Shown: positions 34,133 to 43,138 of the stretch, piece by piece | How positions within the stretch are numbered: position 1 is the stretch's first letter | How the letters are laid out: every line of letters starts with the position of its first letter | NCBI GenBank assembly: GCA_934435205.1 | Contig: CAKSAK010000001.1 | Location: 434,001-498,000, forward strand | Origin: an uncultured Ruminococcus sp. | Lineage (GTDB): Bacteria > Bacillota > Clostridia > Oscillospirales > Ruminococcaceae | Direction of reading: 5' to 3' | DNA: 64,000 nucleotides | Made by a program: the position numbers and the translations under genes | Notes under the pieces: generated by a model | Told to the model about the DNA's origin: nothing | What the model saw: the letters and a program-made list of their open reading frames with translations, nothing else | The model's database searches: none

Positions 34133-35404
34133 ATGCGAAAAAATTTTCTTTGGATAATGGCGACAGCAATTATTTTTACCTCCTCTTGTGCGAAAGCACC
34201 AGAGGAGGTAAAAAAGGAAAATGATATTCTTAATAATACCGAAAAAGCAGAGTCCGCAGAGCTTGAATATCAGACTTTGGACGAAATACGAAAAACAAGC
34301 GCAGACACACTTGCAACAAATACTACTAATGTTACTGTAAACAAGCTTATTTTTGGTAACGGAGATGTTATGCCGGCATACAAAGTTTTGCCTTACAATA
34401 ATAATTTTGATTTGCTCAAACCCTTGGTGAAATATCTGTATAACGAAGAGTTTTCGCTTGATTCACCATACTGTGAGTATAATATAGGAGGACAAAAATA
34501 TAACGAGGACGATCCTGAAAGTGATATAAATCCTCATAGTTCTATCATGTACGCAGGAGAAAGTATGGATTTTACACGTTCCCTTATATACCATGAAACG
34601 GGATATTCCTTTTACAATGCCGTTTCAGGTGATGATCCTTATCGTTTCACAGAATACTTTCCTACGGAAAAGCGTTATAGGATCAATCTTGGAGAACAGC
34701 TTGACAGCCAAAGTTATACAATGGTCGACGGAGGCGAGTGGAGTGTTATGGACTCTGCGAAATTTGCTCAAAATTTTGTGGACGAATATTTTTCCCCTCT
34801 CGAAAAGAATATGTTTACTTATCAGATGACCGATTTCCGTGTTAAAAAGCTCGACGACAGCTTCGGATATGTAATCGAATTTCAGAGAATTGATCAGAAC
34901 GGTAATCTGTATGATAACCATTATTACTATGCTAATGATGAAGACTTTAGTAAAGGCAGCACTAATAACTGGATAGCTGAAAATAAACCGTACCTGTATT
35001 CCTCGCAAATTCAGGTAACAATGAATAGTAAGGATACAATTAATTCATTTATCAAATGCAATGTACCCTATGTTGGTGATGTAATTGACAGTGGGGAGAA
35101 ATTGCTGACTCTTTCGTCGGCTATAGATATTATCTCTTTAAACATGGCAGGCAAGTCATCATATTCCTTTGAAACAGTTGAACTTGAATATTATTATGTG
35201 GGACTTGACTGTCCTGACTTTACTTTGAATGGCAATTTTGATCAGGAAAATATGCTTAATAATGCAGAAATTGAGCTTAGACCGTATTGGTCATTTACTA
35301 TGTCTAATTGTTATCCCGATGCGTACAACATTGACAGTATCGTTGTTAATCAAAATAGCCTTTATCTTGTGGATGCTTTAACAGGAGATTTTTATGTCTA
35401 TTAA
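34133..35404 (+). CDS. Lipoprotein of the ABC-2 locus (copy B)
   Basis: 423 residues. Signal peptide with lipobox (FTSSC, Cys19), then an acidic/Asn-rich extracytoplasmic domain of unknown family. It overlaps the following permease by 11 bases, so it belongs to the same operon and complex. A double ribosome site (GGAAAGGAG) lies ten bases before ATG. Confidence 0.7.
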   Translation: MRKNFLWIMATAIIFTSSCAKAPEEVKKENDILNNTEKAESAELEYQTLDEIRKTSADTLATNTTNVTVNKLIFGNGDVMPAYKVLPYNNNFDLLKPLVKYLYNEEFSLDSPYCEYNIGGQKYNEDDPESDINPHSSIMYAGESMDFTRSLIYHETGYSFYNAVSGDDPYRFTEYFPTEKRYRINLGEQLDSQSYTMVDGGEWSVMDSAKFAQNFVDEYFSPLEKNMFTYQMTDFRVKKLDDSFGYVIEFQRIDQNGNLYDNHYYYANDEDFSKGSTNNWIAENKPYLYSSQIQVTMNSKDTINSFIKCNVPYVGDVIDSGEKLLTLSSAIDIISLNMAGKSSYSFETVELEYYYVGLDCPDFTLNGNFDQENMLNNAEIELRPYWSFTMSNCYPDAYNIDSIVVNQNSLYLVDALTGDFYVY

Positions 35405-36287
35405 TTTTCCTAGTGCTCTTTCAACAGATTTGAAAAAGTGCTTTTTAAGCGTAAAATTCTTGTTGTCGGTTATCGTGTTTCTTATATTGATTTTTTCTAC
35501 GGGCTGTGTTCTGCTTGATACTGATACCCCCGACTATTCAATAGCGGAATTTATTTTTAAAACAGACAAATCATTGTGGCTTAAATATTCGTCTTACAGC
35601 TGCGTAGATATTTTTGCACAGGGATTTTCAAATCAATGGTTGGGAATATTTATTCCGTTTTTAACAGCGTTTGCTTGTGTTCCTGTTTTCTGTGATGAAT
35701 ACACTTCTAATTGCTGGCGTCATTATGTTTACAGAATAGGCATAAAAAAATATATCCTGTCAAAATTTCTGTGCAGTGTGATAATTTCATTTGCTTTGGT
35801 GATTATTTGCTATTTGGCCTTTGCGGCGATCTGCTTTAGTGTATTTCCTTATCCCGAAGAATATGCTGAAGGCATTTTTTATAGAGCTTGGTATAATTAT
35901 TACGGTATAAACAAAATTCTTAGTTCGGACAGCTACCTAATTTTCATTTTCGGAAGAATTTGTACAGCATCTATAATTGGCGCAGTTGGCGGATTATTCT
36001 GCCTTATTCTTTCGTCAATGACGATGAGTAAATATGTGTCGCTGGGGATTCCCGTGCTTGTATATTTTTTCTTTGCACAAGTTGCAAAGCCCTATAAGTT
36101 CAGTGGAAATATGTCGGACTTGAAATTTTGGTTTCTGGACAATAGTTCAAGATTTTCTTCAATGGAAACATGGTTTACAGATTACATGGGAATTCCATTA
36201 TGGGCAGCATACGCATATTTTCTGACCGTGATTGCACTTTTACTTATAATATATTATTATGTTATGAAAAGGAGGCTTAAGCAATGA
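35394..36287 (+). CDS. ABC-2-type permease subunit 1 (copy B)
   Basis: 297 residues with six predicted membrane helices. Conserved cytoplasmic stretch FCDEYTSNCWRHYVYRIG after helix 2, as in ABC-2 exporters. It overlaps both neighbours (11 bases before, ATGA after), indicating tight coupling with the lipoprotein and second permease. Likely exports or removes a peptide-like substrate; substrate unknown. Confidence 0.75.
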   Translation: MSINFPSALSTDLKKCFLSVKFLLSVIVFLILIFSTGCVLLDTDTPDYSIAEFIFKTDKSLWLKYSSYSCVDIFAQGFSNQWLGIFIPFLTAFACVPVFCDEYTSNCWRHYVYRIGIKKYILSKFLCSVIISFALVIICYLAFAAICFSVFPYPEEYAEGIFYRAWYNYYGINKILSSDSYLIFIFGRICTASIIGAVGGLFCLILSSMTMSKYVSLGIPVLVYFFFAQVAKPYKFSGNMSDLKFWFLDNSSRFSSMETWFTDYMGIPLWAAYAYFLTVIALLLIIYYYVMKRRLKQ

Positions 36288-37147
36288 CGCTGAAAAAGAG
36301 TTTTGTAGTACTTAAAACCACATATGTACGCTGGCTGCTCAGTTCGCGTTTGCTTATATTCGCCTTCGCATATATGTTTTTCTATGTATATTTTATTGAA
36401 CCGCTTATTAGTTTGTCCGATTATTTTGCAACTCCGCTTAATTCTGTCGAGCCCTTTGTTTCACTTATGAATAGCGCATATTTTCTTCCTCTTAGCGCAC
36501 TTACATATCTGATTTTAATTTCGGATCATCCCAAACTCGATGATTCTGGAACATTTATACTTTTCAGAACAGGAAGATACGCATGGATATTGGGACAGAT
36601 ATGGTTTCTAATATGCTCGGCGATGACATTTATTTCATTTCTGCTTATATCTTCGATGCTAACTGTGATGAGCCGAAGTTTTTTAATAAATGCTTGGAGT
36701 CTTGTTTCCAAATACACACTAAAGCCAGAAAACGCAGCACTCAGACCAGATTTTCCCTTTGCGATTATCGACAGCTCGGTAATCAATCAATCACGTCCTT
36801 TTGAAGCTGTAATGCATTCAGTTACTCTTATACTTATGTTTATGCTAAGTGTAGGTCTTATCCAGATAATTTTTGCTCTCATACGAAAAAAGATTTTTGG
36901 AATATTTGTAAACCTTAGCTTCATAGCAACAGGGTTGGTACTATGGGCAGTAGATATCAAGATAAAGTGGCTTTTCCCTATAGCAAATTCAGCGTTTGGT
37001 TGGCATTATGATGGAATGTATGACAAGACTATAATAAGTATTGCGTATTCCTATGGGTATTTTTTTATTTTGTGTGCAGCATTGATAATTTGTGCTTTTG
37101 TAATAGGAAAACACTGTTCTTTCTATATAATAGGTGAAAATGGATAG
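36284..37147 (+). CDS. ABC-2-type permease subunit 2 (copy B)
   Basis: 287 residues with about six hydrophobic helices. Its first ~65 residues match the N-terminus of the fusion protein at 28967, which shows what was lost in copy A. A four-base ATGA overlap links it to permease 1. Confidence 0.75.
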   Translation: MTLKKSFVVLKTTYVRWLLSSRLLIFAFAYMFFYVYFIEPLISLSDYFATPLNSVEPFVSLMNSAYFLPLSALTYLILISDHPKLDDSGTFILFRTGRYAWILGQIWFLICSAMTFISFLLISSMLTVMSRSFLINAWSLVSKYTLKPENAALRPDFPFAIIDSSVINQSRPFEAVMHSVTLILMFMLSVGLIQIIFALIRKKIFGIFVNLSFIATGLVLWAVDIKIKWLFPIANSAFGWHYDGMYDKTIISIAYSYGYFFILCAALIICAFVIGKHCSFYIIGENG

Positions 37148-37156
37148 GAGTAAATA

Positions 37157-37798
37157 ATGAGTATTATTGAAGTGAAAAGTATAAATCTCACCATAGGCAA
37201 AAACAATATTTTAAAGAACATAAATGTAACTTTTCAGGAGGGCAAAATACACGGACTTATCGGACGAAACGGCAGCGGAAAGACAATGCTTATGAAGTGC
37301 ATATGCGGCTTTATCAAGCCTACAAGCGGCGTGATAACAGTTGACGGCAAGCAGGTGGGAAAGAACGTTGACTTTCCGAAAGATATGGGTATCATTATCG
37401 AAACGCCTGGGTTTATACCATATTACAGTGGATACAAGAATCTCAAACTTCTTGCAGGACTTAACAATAAGATCGGCAAAGATGAGATACGAAACAGCAT
37501 GAAACAAGTTGGGCTTGACCCTGACTTAAAACGGCACGTTCGCAAATACAGTCTTGGTATGAGGCAGAGATTGGGTCTGGCACAGGCTATAATGGAAAAC
37601 CCGAAGATACTTATTCTCGACGAGCCGTTCAACGGTCTTGACAAAGACGGAGTAAAGGAAATGCGTGAGTACCTGCTCAGCTATAAAGAGCAGGGCAAGA
37701 CTATCCTTATTTGCTCACACTCAGCGGAGGATATTTCTGTGCTGTGCGACACTGTGCATGAAATGGATAAGGGGGTGATAAGTGAGATCAAGGGGTGA
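37157..37798 (+). CDS. ABC transporter ATP-binding protein (copy B)
   Basis: 213 residues, complete short ABC ATPase: Walker A GRNGSGKT, Q-loop region, signature YSLGMRQR, Walker B LILDEPF, D-loop and switch His (CSHS). It energises the two permeases. It is almost identical to the ATPase part of the fusion protein (few substitutions such as KN/KD), although the permeases and lipoproteins of the two copies have diverged widely. Confidence 0.92.
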   Translation: MSIIEVKSINLTIGKNNILKNINVTFQEGKIHGLIGRNGSGKTMLMKCICGFIKPTSGVITVDGKQVGKNVDFPKDMGIIIETPGFIPYYSGYKNLKLLAGLNNKIGKDEIRNSMKQVGLDPDLKRHVRKYSLGMRQRLGLAQAIMENPKILILDEPFNGLDKDGVKEMREYLLSYKEQGKTILICSHSAEDISVLCDTVHEMDKGVISEIKG

Positions 37799-37809
37799 AC
37801 TCATTTTTC

Positions 37810-37920
37810 CAGCCGAATCAATATCGTGTGCCGTTCAGAAATATGATATATATAGGAGACAGCGATACTGATATTCCTTGTATGAAACTTGTCAATACAA
37901 ATGGAGGTCACTCTATTTAA
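37810..37920 (+). pseudogene. Fragment of a HAD-superfamily phosphatase
   Basis: A 36-codon stretch carries the HAD motif IYIGDSDTDIPCMK inside VPFRN...NGGHSI and ends in a stop. No N-terminal half exists nearby. The rest of 37921-38138 shows no convincing gene. Confidence 0.6.
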
Positions 37921-38187
37921 TCATTGTAACCAACTTCAGCATGATAATGACAAAGAAAAAACCTACGGTCAATTACATTTCAGCTACAAAACACTTGAAC
38001 GTCTATCTGAATATGTATTTCCACTCACGGCTATTATTCAATAATAATTTACTTTTATACATATCAAAAATAATAGCACCTTATCTTCCAAAACACCTCT
38101 AAGCGAAAACTTACCAAATTTGCATAATGTAATATTTCCTGCAAATAATATTACTGCAATTTTGAAAAAACAACGGAGGTCATAAAT

Positions 38188-38730
38188 ATGAAAGCAACAG
38201 GAATTGTCCGCAGGATAGACGATCTCGGCAGAGTTGTCATACCTAAAGAAATAAGGCGCACCATGCGTATCCGTGAGGGCGACCCCCTCGAGATCTACAC
38301 CAACCCAGACGGCGAAGTAATATTCAAAAAATATTCCGCCATAAACGAAATGTCCGAGGGCGCAGCTCAGGCGGCGGAAGTCATCTCAAAGCTTGGGGGA
38401 GCGCCTGCCGTGGTGTTCGATAAAGACCACGTCGTGGCAGTGTCAGGCGTGCCGAAAAAAGAGTATTCCCAGCGCCGCCTCTCCCCTGCCCTGGAGGAGC
38501 TTCTGGAAAACCGCAAAACCTTTGACTATACTGATACCACAGCCGAGCCGCTCAGAGCCGTCGAGGGTATCAATACCCACGCCCTCACCATCGCCCCTAT
38601 CCTCACAAACGGCGATATAACAGGCGCAGTGGCATTCATGGCTACCGACGATACCGAGCTTTGTACCGATAAACAGTCCATGCTCGCCAAAGCCGCCGCC
38701 ATGTTCTTGGGCAAACAAATCGAAGAATAA
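38188..38730 (+). CDS. spoVT: Stage V sporulation protein T
   Basis: 180 residues: swapped-hairpin AbrB DNA-binding domain (1-50, MKATGIVRRIDDLGRVVIPKE) and a GAF-like sensing domain (~55-178), the SpoVT arrangement. In endospore formers it tunes forespore sigma-G genes and germination. Start and ribosome site (GGAGG) are perfectly duplicated at 32414. GC is visibly higher in the second half. It is followed by its own terminator. Confidence 0.93.
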   Translation: MKATGIVRRIDDLGRVVIPKEIRRTMRIREGDPLEIYTNPDGEVIFKKYSAINEMSEGAAQAAEVISKLGGAPAVVFDKDHVVAVSGVPKKEYSQRRLSPALEELLENRKTFDYTDTTAEPLRAVEGINTHALTIAPILTNGDITGAVAFMATDDTELCTDKQSMLAKAAAMFLGKQIEE

Positions 38731-38735
38731 ATACC

Positions 38736-38772
38736 AAAAAGGACCGCCGCCTGACCGCAGCAGTCCTTTTTT
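38736..38772 (+). terminator. Terminator after spoVT
   Basis: AAAAAGGAC...GTCCTTTTTT with a partially paired GC-rich interior. Confidence 0.8.
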
Positions 38773-38785
38773 CTGTACTATTATA

Positions 38786-39211
38786 TTAACCGTAGCCCCA
38801 TGTCATAAGCTTCCATTTGCCGCCCTCACAACGTGCAAGCCACCATTGCCAATCAGTGTATTCCGAATCTGGATTCCAACCTTCTCCGCCGTCTTTTGGC
38901 GAGTGAAAATTGCTTGTAAATTCAATGCACTGAGTAAATTCATCGCCCTTATCATGATCTTTCTTTAAATCATTCATCCACTCGATGTTTTCCTCGTTGC
39001 ACAAATCATCACCGCCGTAAGTGATAAAGTGCATCTCACAGCCGTCCCAGCTGTCAAATTCCTTTAGTATGACCTTGATAGCAGCTTCCATGTCCTCCTG
39101 CGAGTAAATTTCCGATGTCCCGTAGTCTACCCTCAAGTTTTTGACCGACCCACAGCCGACCAATCCTGCACCATAGACCACCGCCAAGAGTATCCCCAAA
39201 ACCTTTTTCAT
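38786..39211 (-). CDS. Small lipoprotein of unknown function
   Basis: 141 residues. Signal peptide with lipobox (LVGCGS, Cys20) then an acidic domain rich in Trp near the end (YTDWQWWLARCEGGKWKL), reminiscent of small DUF4829-like lipoproteins. Monocistronic, convergent with spoVT. Ribosome site GGGGGTGA before ATG. Confidence 0.65.
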   Translation of the reverse strand: MKKVLGILLAVVYGAGLVGCGSVKNLRVDYGTSEIYSQEDMEAAIKVILKEFDSWDGCEMHFITYGGDDLCNEENIEWMNDLKKDHDKGDEFTQCIEFTSNFHSPKDGGEGWNPDSEYTDWQWWLARCEGGKWKLMTWGYG

Positions 39212-39441
39212 AATGTCACCCCCTATATTTAAATATTCTTGTCATTAACATCATACCATATCATAGGTGAAATTTCAACCTTTTTTTTTCATGCCCCATT
39301 ACAAAAAAGTCACCCCTCAGACCAAAACCAACAGTGAGTCAAAACTTGCCGATATCAAAACTATGTGCGACCGCCCGGCATAGCAAAACCCTCCGACCCA
39401 AACAAATGGATCGGAGGGCAAATTGCGGACCGCTGTTGCGG

Positions 39442-39517
39442 TGGAGCTGATAGTCGGACTCGAACCGACGACCTGCTCATTACGAATGAGCTGCTCTACC
39501 AACTGAGCCATATCAGC
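39442..39517 (-). tRNA. tRNA-Thr (anticodon CGT)
   Basis: Complete cloverleaf with encoded CCA: acceptor GCTGATA/TATCAGC, D-arm GCTC/GAGC, anticodon stem CTCAT/ATGAG with loop containing CGT, T-arm GTCGG/CCGAC. Confidence 0.95.
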
Positions 39518-39566
39518 ATATTTGATCTTATACTATATAATACGCCACACATCGCTTTAACAGTAA

Positions 39567-39724
39567 ACGACCTGCTCATATACGGTCAGAAATATAGTCG
39601 CCTTGCTCGGCTGTCGCTTTCGCAATCCTCCTTATTTCTTCCCTTCGCAAGCTCCCTTCATCTGCCTCTGGCAGCGGTCGCTTGCTCAGCAAATGAGCTG
39701 CTCTACCAACTGAGCCATATCAGC
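39567..39724 (-). pseudogene. Broken tRNA-Thr copy with a ~112-base insertion in the anticodon loop
   Basis: Bases 39724-39692 repeat the 5' half of the tRNA-Thr through the anticodon 5' stem. Bases 39579-39567 repeat the anticodon 3' stem and variable region. The T-arm and acceptor 3' strand are missing, so it cannot make a normal tRNA. The insert (39580-39691) shows no recognised intron core. Confidence 0.6.
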
Positions 39725-39903
39725 ATATAAGACTTAAATATTATACACCAAAACCGCCCTCTTGTCAACACCTTTGCGACCCTTTTTCAAAAATCTCTCC
39801 AAACTGTCATATCATACGACCCCCACGAATATATTGTCTGAAATGAATACGTTTTCTCGGTATCTCGTTATTTTGCACAATAAAAAACCGACGAAATATG
39901 CTT

Positions 39904-39911
39904 AAACGTTT
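39904..39911. promoter_or_regulatory. LacI-type operator half palindrome (site 1)
   Basis: AAACGTTT core in TTAAACGTTTCAAA. The stretch 39730-40320 holds no gene. Apart from this and the site at 40038 it is AT-rich spacer. Confidence 0.35.
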
Positions 39912-40037
39912 CAAAAATATCTTCGCAAACACCGAATATTCCAACTTTTCCGATCAAATGACTATCATATCTTTATATCAAGATAATATTTTAACAATAT
40001 CATATACCACAGCACACTTTTCAACAATTATTATCCG

Positions 40038-40045
40038 AAAACGTT
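40038..40045. promoter_or_regulatory. LacI-type operator (site 2)
   Basis: AAACGTTT core in GAAAACGTTTAATG. Confidence 0.35.
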
Positions 40046-40327
40046 TAATGAATAAGGCTGTTTGATACTTTTTGTAATTTCACATAACATAATCGTATAC
40101 AAAAGAAATGTTTATATACATTTTTCACATACAACACAGCCTGGTTTTACATATCCCTCAGAAAACGCAGTGCATTTTCGCAGCTTTTTGATTAGTCAGT
40201 CAGCTCCTTTGTAACAAATCGATTACAATTATCTAAATAGCATTGTTAAAATGCACAAAAGTAAAGTTGAAAAATTGGCTAAACCTCCATAATTTATTAC
40301 AGAGGGCATAAAAATGTGAAAAAAGGC

Positions 40328-40356
40328 TTGAAATTATGCCGAGAATATTGTATATT
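40328..40356 (+). promoter_or_regulatory. Promoter of the lacI-family gene
   Basis: TTGAAA (40328-40333), 17 bases, TATATT (40351-40356). Two operator-like palindromes follow within 60 bases. Confidence 0.65.
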
Positions 40357-40367
40357 TTTATTAACGG

Positions 40368-40375
40368 AAACGTTT
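40368..40375. promoter_or_regulatory. LacI-type operator (site 3)
   Basis: GAAACGTTTGAAA just downstream of the -10 of the regulator promoter; good position for autorepression. Confidence 0.5.
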
Positions 40376-40406
40376 GAAATAAGTTTTCATGGAAAACATC
40401 AAGCGT

Positions 40407-40414
40407 AAACGTTT
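40407..40414. promoter_or_regulatory. LacI-type operator (site 4)
   Basis: GTAAACGTTTAAAA in the leader, 39 bases after site 3. Confidence 0.5.
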
Positions 40415-40441
40415 AAAATCTACGGAAAGGCGGAAATATCA

Positions 40442-41452
40442 TTGGTTTCCTTAAAAGACATTTCCGTTCGCTGCGGAGTATCCGTCGCAACCGTAAGCAA
40501 AGCCCTCAACGGCCATAAGGACGTAAGCGAGGCAACAAGAGAAAGACTTATGAAAGCCGCCAAAGAAATGGGTTACTTCCCAAATTCTCAGGCAAGAGCT
40601 TTAAAGACCAACAGAACCTATAATCTCGGGGTCATGTATCTCGACGAAGCAGGAAGCGGTCTTACCCATGAGTTTTTCGCAAAGGTGCTTGACAGCTTTA
40701 AGACTACGGCTGAAGCAGCAGGATATGATATAACCTTTATAAATAGAGATGTGGGCAAGCAGAAAATGTCTACATATGAACATTGCAAATACCGCAATGT
40801 TGACGGTGTTATCATTGCCTGTACGGATTTTACGTCGCAGGACGTGTACGAGGTGATAAACGGAGATATACCAGTGGTCACGATCGACCACATCTTCGAT
40901 TGCAGAACAGCGATCATGTCCAATAATGAAAAAGGTATGGAAGAGCTTATCAACTATGTGACGAAAATGGGGCATAGGAGGATCGCCTTTATCCAGGGCA
41001 ACAAATCGGCAGTAGCCGAAAGACGTCTGGCAGGCTTTTATAAGGCTTGTATGACAAGAGGAATTTCAGTTGAACCCGATTGGATACTTAACGGTGATTA
41101 TCACAACCCTGATCTGACTTATAAGCTGACAAAAGAGCTTCTTAGCAGAGAAAACAGACCGACCTGCGTTTTCATGCCCGATGATTATTCAGCAATGGGA
41201 GCTTTCAATGCAGTCAAAGACATGGGTCTTTCAGTACCGGAGGATATTTCTATCGTTGGCTACGACGGAATAGCTTATTCACAGCTTCTCTCTCCAAAGC
41301 TTACGACTTATCTTCAGGACACAGACCTTATCGGTGTCACAGCCGCAAAACAGCTGGTCTCACTGATAGAAAACCCACAGACCACCTTTAAAGAGGTGAT
41401 AACAGTCGACGGAAAGCTGCTGGAAGGCGGCTCGGTAAGCGACATCAATTGA
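40442..41452 (+). CDS. LacI-family transcriptional regulator
   Basis: 336 residues: N-terminal helix-turn-helix (LKDISVRCGVSVATVSKALNG) with hinge helix (~45-60), then a periplasmic-binding-protein-like sugar sensor with typical C-terminal motifs (DDYSAMGAFNAVKDMGLSVPEDISIVGYDG). It probably represses itself and the ABC importer downstream until a sugar ligand binds. Start is TTG 40442, eight bases after AAAGGCGG; no ATG is better placed. 78 bases separate it from the importer gene. Confidence 0.9.
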   Translation: MVSLKDISVRCGVSVATVSKALNGHKDVSEATRERLMKAAKEMGYFPNSQARALKTNRTYNLGVMYLDEAGSGLTHEFFAKVLDSFKTTAEAAGYDITFINRDVGKQKMSTYEHCKYRNVDGVIIACTDFTSQDVYEVINGDIPVVTIDHIFDCRTAIMSNNEKGMEELINYVTKMGHRRIAFIQGNKSAVAERRLAGFYKACMTRGISVEPDWILNGDYHNPDLTYKLTKELLSRENRPTCVFMPDDYSAMGAFNAVKDMGLSVPEDISIVGYDGIAYSQLLSPKLTTYLQDTDLIGVTAAKQLVSLIENPQTTFKEVITVDGKLLEGGSVSDIN

Positions 41453-41530
41453 TTCAAGGCATTAATTTTCCGCAGAAATGCTGCGGAGCAAATCAAATAA
41501 ACTAATGCGATTTTAAGGAGGAAAATTATT

Positions 41531-43045
41531 ATGGCAAATCTTAAGAAAGTACTTGCAGGTTCTCTGAGTCTCTGTCTGGCAGCTTCAATGTTCACAGCTT
41601 GCGGCAGCACAGATTCATCTTCAACATCTGACAAGAATGGCGGCAGCACATCAAAGGCTGGCGACGGCACAGGTATCAACAAGGACGCAGACAGACAGGA
41701 TACTTCAAAGCTCCACGGTGTAGATTCATCAGAGGATTCAAAGAAGACTCTTACAATTTACTGCTGGAACACAGAGTTCAAGTCAAGACTTGATAAGTAC
41801 TATCCACAGGGCACATCAAACGAGCTTACATACAACGAGCTTGCTGATGGTTCTAAGGAGATCGCAACAATCAACGGCGTTAAGCTGAACTGGGTACAGG
41901 TTGAAAACGAAGGTAACGCTTACCAGACAAAGCTGGACGAGGCTCTTAAGGGTCAGCAGGACAGCACAGAGAAGGTAGATATGTTCCTTATGGAAGCTGA
42001 CTACGCTCTGAAGTATGCTAACGGCGACGTTGCACTTTCTATCCAGGACCTCGGCATCACAAATGACGATATGTCACAGATGTATCAGTACACAAAGGAC
42101 GTTGCAACAGATACAAAAACAGGCGAGCTGAAGGGTGTATCATGGCAGGCAACTCCAGGTCTGTTCCTCTACAACACAAAGATCGCTGAGGACGTTCTCG
42201 GCACAAGCGATCCAGAGCAGGTTCAGGAAGCTGTTAAGGATTGGGATACATTCACAGCAACAGCTCAGAAGATGGCTGACAAGGGCTACAAGATGGTATC
42301 TGGTTTTGATGATACATACAGATGCTTCTCAAACAATATGTCCAGCCCATGGGTAACAGACAACAAGATCACAGTTGACCCACAGATCAAGGCTTGGGCT
42401 GACCAGACTAAGGAATACACAGACAAGGGCTACAACAACAAGACTTCCCTTTGGGACGACGCTTGGGCTGCTGGTCAGAAGATCGACGGTGGCGTATTCG
42501 GCTACTTCTTCTCAACATGGGGCATTCCTTTCACACTTCTTCCAAACACAGTTGACGAAGAGATCAAGGCTGATGGTTCAAACGCTAAGGAAGGCAACGG
42601 CGGTTATGGTCTCTGGAAGGCTTGCTCAGGCCCACAGGCTTACTACTGGGGCGGTACATGGATCTGCGGCGCTATCGACTCCGATAACCAGGATATCGTT
42701 GCTGATATCATGAAGGTAATGACTTGCAACAAGGACGTAGCTAAGGCTATCACTGAGGGCGAGCAGGACTACACAAACAACAAGGCTGCTATCAAGGAGC
42801 TTATCGACGGCGGTTATACAAACGCATTCCTCGGCGGACAGGATCACCTTGCACTTCTTACAGAGGCTGCTGACAAGATCTCCCTCGAGAACAAGCTTTC
42901 TGCTTATGACCAGGGCTGCAACGAGAAATTCCAGGGCGCTATGAAGGACTACTTCCTCGGCACAGTTGATTCATACGAGGCTGCTCTTGAGAACTTCAAG
43001 AAGAACATCACAGACCTCTATGGTAACCTTACTTGCGATTTCTAA
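41531..43045 (+). CDS. Sugar ABC transporter substrate-binding lipoprotein
   Basis: 504 residues. Signal peptide and lipobox (FTACGS, Cys24), Ser/Thr-rich spacer, then a family-1 sugar-binding fold. Tryptophan-rich segments (WDDAWAAG, YYWGGTWICG) suit an oligosaccharide ligand. Codon use is strongly restricted (AAG, GAC, AAC, TAC), pointing to very high expression. A hairpin after the stop would let this gene be expressed above the permeases. AGGAGG is upstream of ATG. Confidence 0.9.
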   Translation: MANLKKVLAGSLSLCLAASMFTACGSTDSSSTSDKNGGSTSKAGDGTGINKDADRQDTSKLHGVDSSEDSKKTLTIYCWNTEFKSRLDKYYPQGTSNELTYNELADGSKEIATINGVKLNWVQVENEGNAYQTKLDEALKGQQDSTEKVDMFLMEADYALKYANGDVALSIQDLGITNDDMSQMYQYTKDVATDTKTGELKGVSWQATPGLFLYNTKIAEDVLGTSDPEQVQEAVKDWDTFTATAQKMADKGYKMVSGFDDTYRCFSNNMSSPWVTDNKITVDPQIKAWADQTKEYTDKGYNNKTSLWDDAWAAGQKIDGGVFGYFFSTWGIPFTLLPNTVDEEIKADGSNAKEGNGGYGLWKACSGPQAYYWGGTWICGAIDSDNQDIVADIMKVMTCNKDVAKAITEGEQDYTNNKAAIKELIDGGYTNAFLGGQDHLALLTEAADKISLENKLSAYDQGCNEKFQGAMKDYFLGTVDSYEAALENFKKNITDLYGNLTCDF

Positions 43046-43073
43046 TCGTATAAAAAACAGTATCTAATTAAAT

Positions 43074-43101
43074 ATAGGGGGTGGAGGATATCCCCCCCTA
43101 T
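43074..43101 (+). terminator. Intercistronic hairpin between binding protein and permeases
   Basis: ATAGGGGG paired with CCCCCTAT across a 12-base loop, followed by TATTTATT. Probably partial termination or mRNA stabilisation. Confidence 0.6.
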
Positions 43102-43138
43102 TATTTATTAATCTCACGAAAGGAATAGGTATACTTAT

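Noticed and set aside
37878..38102. 74-residue open frame after the ATPase gene
   Set aside because: AT-rich composition with no family look. It overlaps the HAD fragment in another frame and has no terminator or conserved context.
39567..39724. Second functional tRNA-Thr with an intron
   Set aside because: T-arm and acceptor 3' strand are missing, so even a spliced product could not be a tRNA.
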